Source: Methanothrix sp. (lineage in GTDB: Archaea; Halobacteriota; Methanosarcinia; Methanotrichales; Methanotrichaceae). From it: a DNA stretch of 9,344 bases. The stretch covers positions 1 to 9,344 of the forward strand of contig JALNZQ010000097.1 in the NCBI GenBank assembly GCA_023229165.1, given 5' to 3'. This document shows positions 5,955 through 9,344 of the stretch, piece by piece (the stretch's first letter is position 1; each line of letters begins with the position of its first letter). The translations under genes were made by a program, and so were the position numbers. The notes beneath the pieces were generated by a model. The model made no database searches, had not been told where the DNA came from, and worked only from the letters and a program-made list of their open reading frames with translations.

Positions 5955-7730
5955 ATGAATGTTTCTGCGATACGATTGGCTCTTGGGGTGGGTTTGCTTT
6001 TCGTTTTGCTGTCTATTATATCATCTGCAATTGAAGAAAATCATCCAAGCCAAGTTTTGTTTAAAGACCATGCACTGCTCAATGGCATGAACCTGAGCGG
6101 CATGAATTTGTCTGGGGCCCGCCTGAATCATTCAGAGCTGCAGGGATCGGATCTTCGCGGGACGAACCTTAGTCGATCCTATTTGAACCAATCCAGTCTC
6201 TTCGATGCAAAGCTTGCAGGAGCGAATCTCCGTGGAGTAATTATGATAGAAGCAGACCTGCATGGCTCCGATCTCTCAGGGGCCGATCTCAGGGGTGCTA
6301 ATATGCCCATCTGCAATTTGTTTGGCTCAAATCTTACCCACGCGAATCTAACGTCTGCCTTCTTGGCGGGCTGCTACTTAACTGGCTCAAATATGGATGG
6401 TGCAGATCTATCTAGCTGCTTTATGGATCAGTCTTTTGCGAATCGTTCAACTCTGATTCGTACTAACCTGAATGGTGCCAGCTTAGGGGGCGTGAAAATG
6501 AGCGATACAAACCTGAGCGAAGCCTGCTTCATAAGAGCATTCATGGATCGTTCTACCCTTCGTAATTCTATCTTGTTTGGGGCAAATCTGACCGGAGCAA
6601 GCCTGGTCGGTGCAAACCTGATTAATGCCACTATATCCAATGCAGACCTCTCCGGGGTGGATCTCACAGAGTCGCGTTGTTCGGGTGCGAATTTCGTTGG
6701 CTCCAGGCTGGTCAAATCAAAATTGGGTTTAGCTAATCTAACCAGTACAAACCTGACCCGTGCGGACCTATCCGGATCTTCTCTTATGGCTTCCTGTCTG
6801 GACGGCTCCGATCTTTTCCAAGTAAATCTAATTGGTGCAAACCTCGAAAATGCCTTAATACATAAAGTCAGACTCGTTGAAGCCAAACTAACCGGCGCAA
6901 TTTTAGCCAGAGCGCATTTGGAGGATTCAGATCTATCTAACTCGTATCTTGAACAGGCCGATCTTACCGGTGCCTTGCTCAGCGGAGCCAATCTGACGGG
7001 TGCCCGTATGATGAGTGCCAGGCTTCTTGGTGCGGATCTTAGCCTTGCTGTCCTGAAAGGTGCGGATCTTAGCGGAGCAAACCTGGTAGGTGCCAGACTG
7101 AATTGGGCGAATCTCTGTGGAAGCGCTCTTATGCGTTGCCAATTCTCCAGAGCAGAGCTATTTGGAGCCGACCTGGGCCACTGCGATCTCAGCAACTCCG
7201 ACTTTACCAGGGCATATTTACCAAGGGCCAAAATGCAGGGGTCTAATCTCAGAAACACAAAATTAGACAATGCCGATCTTAGCGGCACAGATATGTCGGG
7301 GGCCGATCTTGGTGGAGTCCAGATCGTTAAGGCAGATCTTGATGAGGCTGACTTATCTGGGACGGATCTGGCCGAATGTATCCTGGAATCCATGAACTTA
7401 AGGGGAACTGTTATGCAGAGTGCTGTGTTGAGATCAGCAAGCTTCAATCGGATGATACTTAAAGAGGTTGATCTTCAGGGTGCGGACCTAAGAAATGCCA
7501 AATTTGACGCGGTCTTCCTGGAAAATGTAAACCTTTCCGGGGCAGATCTGGGGAACGCCTATTTAAATAGGACTGCACTGGCGAATGTTGATCTGAGTGG
7601 AGCTAATCTTGTGGGGGTAAAGTATGATGACCTAATACTCCCCATGATTGCGAGTTCAAAACTCGATAATGCTAAAATGAGTGCGGATATGCAAAAGGAT
7701 CTTGAAAAGTTGAGGTCAGGGCAAGCCTGA
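5955..7730 (+). CDS. Secreted pentapeptide-repeat protein, paralogue of the fusion protein
   Basis: A 591-aa extracellular protein. Residues 1-25 are a signal peptide ('LLSIISSA'). Residues about 41-554 are pentapeptide repeats (PF00805), near 103 units or 26 coils, predicted to fold as a right-handed quadrilateral beta-helix. The tail (about 555-591, 'SKLDNAKMSADMQKDLEKL') matches the tail of the fusion protein at 1851. The two proteins align without visible gaps at a fixed offset of 3024 bases: equivalent codons are 3519/6543, 3645/6669, 3936/6960 and 4653/7677. By eye, 23 of 30 residues match in the segment starting 'DLTGALLSG'. This copy has only about five residues before the paralogy gives out at the mature N-terminus, and no binding domain; the BMP gene directly upstream may supply one. 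It carries more cysteines than its paralogue. Pentapeptide proteins have varied roles (gyrase-blocking DNA mimics, for example), but export argues against that here. Function is unknown. Confidence 0.93.
   Translation: MNVSAIRLALGVGLLFVLLSIISSAIEENHPSQVLFKDHALLNGMNLSGMNLSGARLNHSELQGSDLRGTNLSRSYLNQSSLFDAKLAGANLRGVIMIEADLHGSDLSGADLRGANMPICNLFGSNLTHANLTSAFLAGCYLTGSNMDGADLSSCFMDQSFANRSTLIRTNLNGASLGGVKMSDTNLSEACFIRAFMDRSTLRNSILFGANLTGASLVGANLINATISNADLSGVDLTESRCSGANFVGSRLVKSKLGLANLTSTNLTRADLSGSSLMASCLDGSDLFQVNLIGANLENALIHKVRLVEAKLTGAILARAHLEDSDLSNSYLEQADLTGALLSGANLTGARMMSARLLGADLSLAVLKGADLSGANLVGARLNWANLCGSALMRCQFSRAELFGADLGHCDLSNSDFTRAYLPRAKMQGSNLRNTKLDNADLSGTDMSGADLGGVQIVKADLDEADLSGTDLAECILESMNLRGTVMQSAVLRSASFNRMILKEVDLQGADLRNAKFDAVFLENVNLSGADLGNAYLNRTALANVDLSGANLVGVKYDDLILPMIASSKLDNAKMSADMQKDLEKLRSGQA
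6075..7616 (+). repeat. Pentapeptide-repeat coding tract 2
   Basis: About 103 consecutive 15-base units, colinear with tract 1 at +3024 bases. Some stretches remain nearly identical in DNA: 3992-4023 against 7016-7047 differ at a single base, while the flanks have diverged. Confidence 0.92.
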
Positions 7731-7781
7731 ACCCCTCTCAATAATTTATTCGATAAAATGCGTTTTTCAAAATATATACTG

Positions 7782-8084
7782 CTAACGGTGCAATCCCTTT
7801 CTCTTGGTGCTCTGATCTGCTTTGGCCAGGCGAACGCTGCCCGCCTCTTCCAGATGCTTTTCCAGATTATGTGGCGGGCTTTTACTGAGGGGGATTTTGC
7901 TGGAGAAAAAGGCTCCTTCCTTCAGGAGAGCATAACAGAATAAGCCCAGCTCTCGGTCGTAAACCACGGAGTAGCCTTCTTCCGTCTCGTATTGAGCATA
8001 AAACTCGTCCCCGTGGACTACCAATTTAACTTCCTGCCCCTTCTCTTGTGGGAAGGTCAGCTTCTCACCAAATATCGCACTCAT
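7782..8084 (-). pseudogene. Orphan fragment of an M6-type metalloprotease N-terminal domain
   Basis: Reading from the ATG at 8082-8084, this 100-aa frame begins 'MSAIFGEKLTFPQ' and continues with 'VHGDEFYAQYETEEGYSVV' and 'LGLFCYALLKEG'. This is the pattern of the domain that precedes the catalytic domain in M6-family (immune inhibitor A-like) secreted metalloproteases: G-D-E-F-[YF], then GY[TS]VV, then an aromatic-rich strand. It stops after the basic linker 'RLAKADQSTKRKGLHR'. The HExxH protease domain is absent, and the convergent pentapeptide gene ends about 50 bases further on. No signal peptide is visible. The frame stays open upstream to a TTG at 8127-8129. A GGAGG at 8122-8126 (minus strand) has no start codon at normal spacing, suggesting a damaged 5' end. 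The best reading is a truncated remnant; a stand-alone domain gene is possible. The family call is from remembered motif pattern. Confidence 0.55.
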
Positions 8085-8130
8085 AAAAGCCTTTCCGGAT
8101 TTTTCCCAGCTTCTTTGATATCCTCCCAAA

Positions 8131-8142
8131 AAATATTTAAAT
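8131..8142. promoter_or_regulatory. Near-palindromic TATA box, promoter of the ketopantoate reductase gene
   Basis: AAATATTTAAAT lies about 50-60 bases before the reductase ATG, so transcription would start near 8160-8165 with a leader of about 25-30 bases. Its complement, ATTTAAATATTT, is equally TATA-like and is followed on the minus strand by GGGAGG, so it could once have driven the M6-like fragment as well. Confidence 0.45.
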
Positions 8143-8190
8143 CTATGCTTTTTCGAAACCCTCTTAAGGGACCAAATCCTTCACTCGTTT

Positions 8191-9180
8191 ATGAAACCAG
8201 GCATAAGCCCGGACTATCTCATCTACGGTGCAGGGGCCATAGGCAGTGTACTTGGCGGATTTCTGCATAAAATCGGTCGCAGTGTGACATACGTCGGCAG
8301 AGGCGAGCATTTTCGGTCTTTTTCCGAGAAGGGTTTGAGGATCACGGGCATCTGGGGAGAACACCAAGTCCCGGTAGAGGAGGTGCAGATTCTTTCCACT
8401 CATGTTCCGAAAAAGCAATTTTCCATCATCCTGCTCTGCGTAAAATCAAAAGACACGCAGGCATCGGTTGCGCAGGCGAAACCGCTGCTCAAAGAGGGAG
8501 GCATCATGGTCTCCATGCAAAATGGCCTGAACAACTGGGAGGCCATCGCCAGTTCGGTGGGAGAAGATCGCACCGTAGGAGCGCGCGTCATCTTTGGTGC
8601 CGAAATTCTTGATCCTGGCCACGCTAAGGTCACCGTCAACGCCGATGATGTCCTGCTCGGCGAGCCATTCCTGCCTGTGAACCGGCCGCTTTTAGAGGCA
8701 TTGCAGGAGGATCTTTCTCTCTCTGGTATTCCCTGCAGAATTGTGAGCAAGGATGACATCTGGGCGGCCCTCTGGGGAAAGGTGCTCTACAACTGTTCCT
8801 TGAATCCCCTGGGCGCATTGCTCGGGGTGGCTTATGGAAAGCTGGGCAAAAATGCACAGACGAGAGGCATCATAAAGGTCATAATTGAGGAGATCTTTCT
8901 TGTGATGAGGGCCAAAGGGATAAAAGTTCCTTATCAGGATGCAGATGAGTATTACCATTATCTACTGGAAAGGCAGCTTCCTCCCACTGTGGATCACCGC
9001 GCCAGCATGCTGCAGGATATTTTGTTGGGACGACAAACGGAGATCGATGCCTTGAACGGGGCCATCTCCCAGTATGCCAGGGATTATGGTGTCTGCACAC
9101 CCTACAATGATCTTCTCACTGCCCTGATCAAGTTTAAGGAGACGAAGAAAGCTTTTTCATCCATCCCTGACTATTATTAA
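8191..9180 (+). CDS. panE: 2-dehydropantoate 2-reductase (ketopantoate reductase)
   Basis: Cytoplasmic NAD(P)H-dependent enzyme reducing ketopantoate to pantoate in coenzyme A synthesis. The 329-aa length is typical. The N-terminal Rossmann domain has 'YGAGAIGSVLGG' (GxGxxG at residues 13-18) and 'CVKSKDT'. Residues in the positions of the known catalytic and substrate-binding residues are present: N111 in 'SMQNGLNN', K197 in 'LWGKVLYNCSLNPLGAL', and E284 in 'GRQTEIDALNG', within the C-terminal helical domain that also carries 'RASMLQDILLG'. The gene appears complete. The ATG at 8191 is used; no Shine-Dalgarno sequence is evident. In archaea pantoate then goes to pantoate kinase and phosphopantothenate synthetase, neither of which lies in this window. 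The next gene starts about 16 bases after the stop, suggesting an operon. Other enzymes of the ApbA/PanE family exist, so substrate is inferred from motif conservation. Confidence 0.93.
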   Translation: MKPGISPDYLIYGAGAIGSVLGGFLHKIGRSVTYVGRGEHFRSFSEKGLRITGIWGEHQVPVEEVQILSTHVPKKQFSIILLCVKSKDTQASVAQAKPLLKEGGIMVSMQNGLNNWEAIASSVGEDRTVGARVIFGAEILDPGHAKVTVNADDVLLGEPFLPVNRPLLEALQEDLSLSGIPCRIVSKDDIWAALWGKVLYNCSLNPLGALLGVAYGKLGKNAQTRGIIKVIIEEIFLVMRAKGIKVPYQDADEYYHYLLERQLPPTVDHRASMLQDILLGRQTEIDALNGAISQYARDYGVCTPYNDLLTALIKFKETKKAFSSIPDYY

Positions 9181-9196
9181 TAGGAGTGTGAGAATA

Positions 9197-9344
9197 TTGT
9201 CAGGGAGTGAGAGAACGCAGGAACTGACCGACATACTGAAAACCATAACTGAGGAGATGCAAAAGGCTTTATCCGCCAGGACTGCCGTGGGCGATCCGGT
9301 CTCAGTGGAGGGCAAGACCGTCATTCCCCTCATGAGCGTGGGCA
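9197..9344 (+). CDS. GerW/YtfJ-family protein, N-terminal part, cut by window end
   Basis: About 49 codons are visible: a helical, charged start ('ELTDILKTITEEMQKAL') followed by 'GDPVSVEGKTVIPLMSVG', the entry to the conserved strand of the GerW/YtfJ family (PF09579), which normally goes on to a Gly-rich 'GFGxG' section that lies beyond the window. The family is named from Bacillus sporulation but is widespread in non-sporulating bacteria and methanogens, where its role is unknown. I chose the TTG at 9197 because AGGAG (9182-9186) lies about 10 bases before it; an in-frame GTG at 9188 is an alternative, but too close to that ribosome-binding site. It follows panE closely and is probably co-transcribed with it. 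Confidence 0.75.
   Translation, partial: MSGSERTQELTDILKTITEEMQKALSARTAVGDPVSVEGKTVIPLMSVG

Noticed and set aside
6428..7447. A 339-codon open frame on the minus strand inside the second repeat gene, and similar shorter antisense frames in the first
   Set aside because: The antisense frame arises because the 15-base repeat unit uses few codons and rarely yields stop codons in that frame. Its product is itself a 5-residue-periodic, Arg/Ala/Pro-rich sequence mirroring the repeats, with no domain and no promoter.
2871..7616. Very frequent GATC/AGATCT words, possibly a methylation or restriction-related signal
   Set aside because: They are explained by the codons for Ala-Asp-Leu (GCA GAT CT) in the pentapeptide repeats.
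5955..7730. The pentapeptide protein as a Qnr/MfpA-like gyrase protector
   Set aside because: Those proteins are cytoplasmic and about 180-230 residues long. This one has a signal peptide and is nearly three times the size, so a DNA-mimic role is unlikely.
7758..7943. A 61-aa plus-strand frame starting with a signal-peptide-like segment ('YILLTVQSLSLGALICFG')
   Set aside because: It runs antisense through the M6-like fragment, whose own frame shows recognisable domain motifs. It has no clear ribosome-binding site, and the sequence after the hydrophobic stretch looks random.

Overview
The window looks like a contig end from an assembled methanogenic euryarchaeon, most likely of the Methanosarcinales/Methanotrichales (Methanothrix-like). 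The evidence is an archaeal family B DNA polymerase, TATA-type rather than -35/-10 promoters, likely leaderless genes, secreted pentapeptide proteins, and a ketopantoate reductase followed by a GerW/YtfJ-family gene. The taxon is an inference. The first 17 bases are an exact copy of the 3' end of the Illumina read-1 adapter and are not genomic.

Layout. (1) 18-1355, minus strand: the N-terminal 446 codons of DNA polymerase B, with the proofreading exonuclease complete, cut by the contig end just before polymerase motif A. (2) 1356-1463: a divergent intergenic region with TATA-like boxes and a 20-bp dyad. (3) 1464-7730, plus strand: four consecutive genes, each with a signal peptide. These are a small protein of unknown function, a 952-aa protein joining an ABC_sub_bind-type sensor domain to about 115 pentapeptide repeats, a BMP-family solute-binding protein, and a second pentapeptide protein of about 103 repeats. 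(4) 7782-8129, minus strand: an orphan fragment resembling the N-terminal domain of M6-type metalloproteases. (5) 8191-9344, plus strand: ketopantoate reductase (coenzyme A synthesis) and, 16 bases later, the start of a GerW/YtfJ-family gene cut by the window end.

The most interesting part is the central cluster. The two pentapeptide proteins are paralogues that align colinearly at a constant offset of 3024 bases, including a shared C-terminal tail. In the first, a type-1 periplasmic-binding-fold domain is fused to the repeat helix. In the second, a different binding protein of the same general fold (BMP) is a separate gene directly upstream of the repeat protein. The locus therefore reads as two versions of one module, 'extracellular ligand-binding protein plus giant right-handed beta-helix', once fused and once split. 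No ABC permease, ATPase, kinase or other cytoplasmic output is encoded in the window, so the module looks extracellular: a surface sensor, scavenger or structural component. Its function is unknown.
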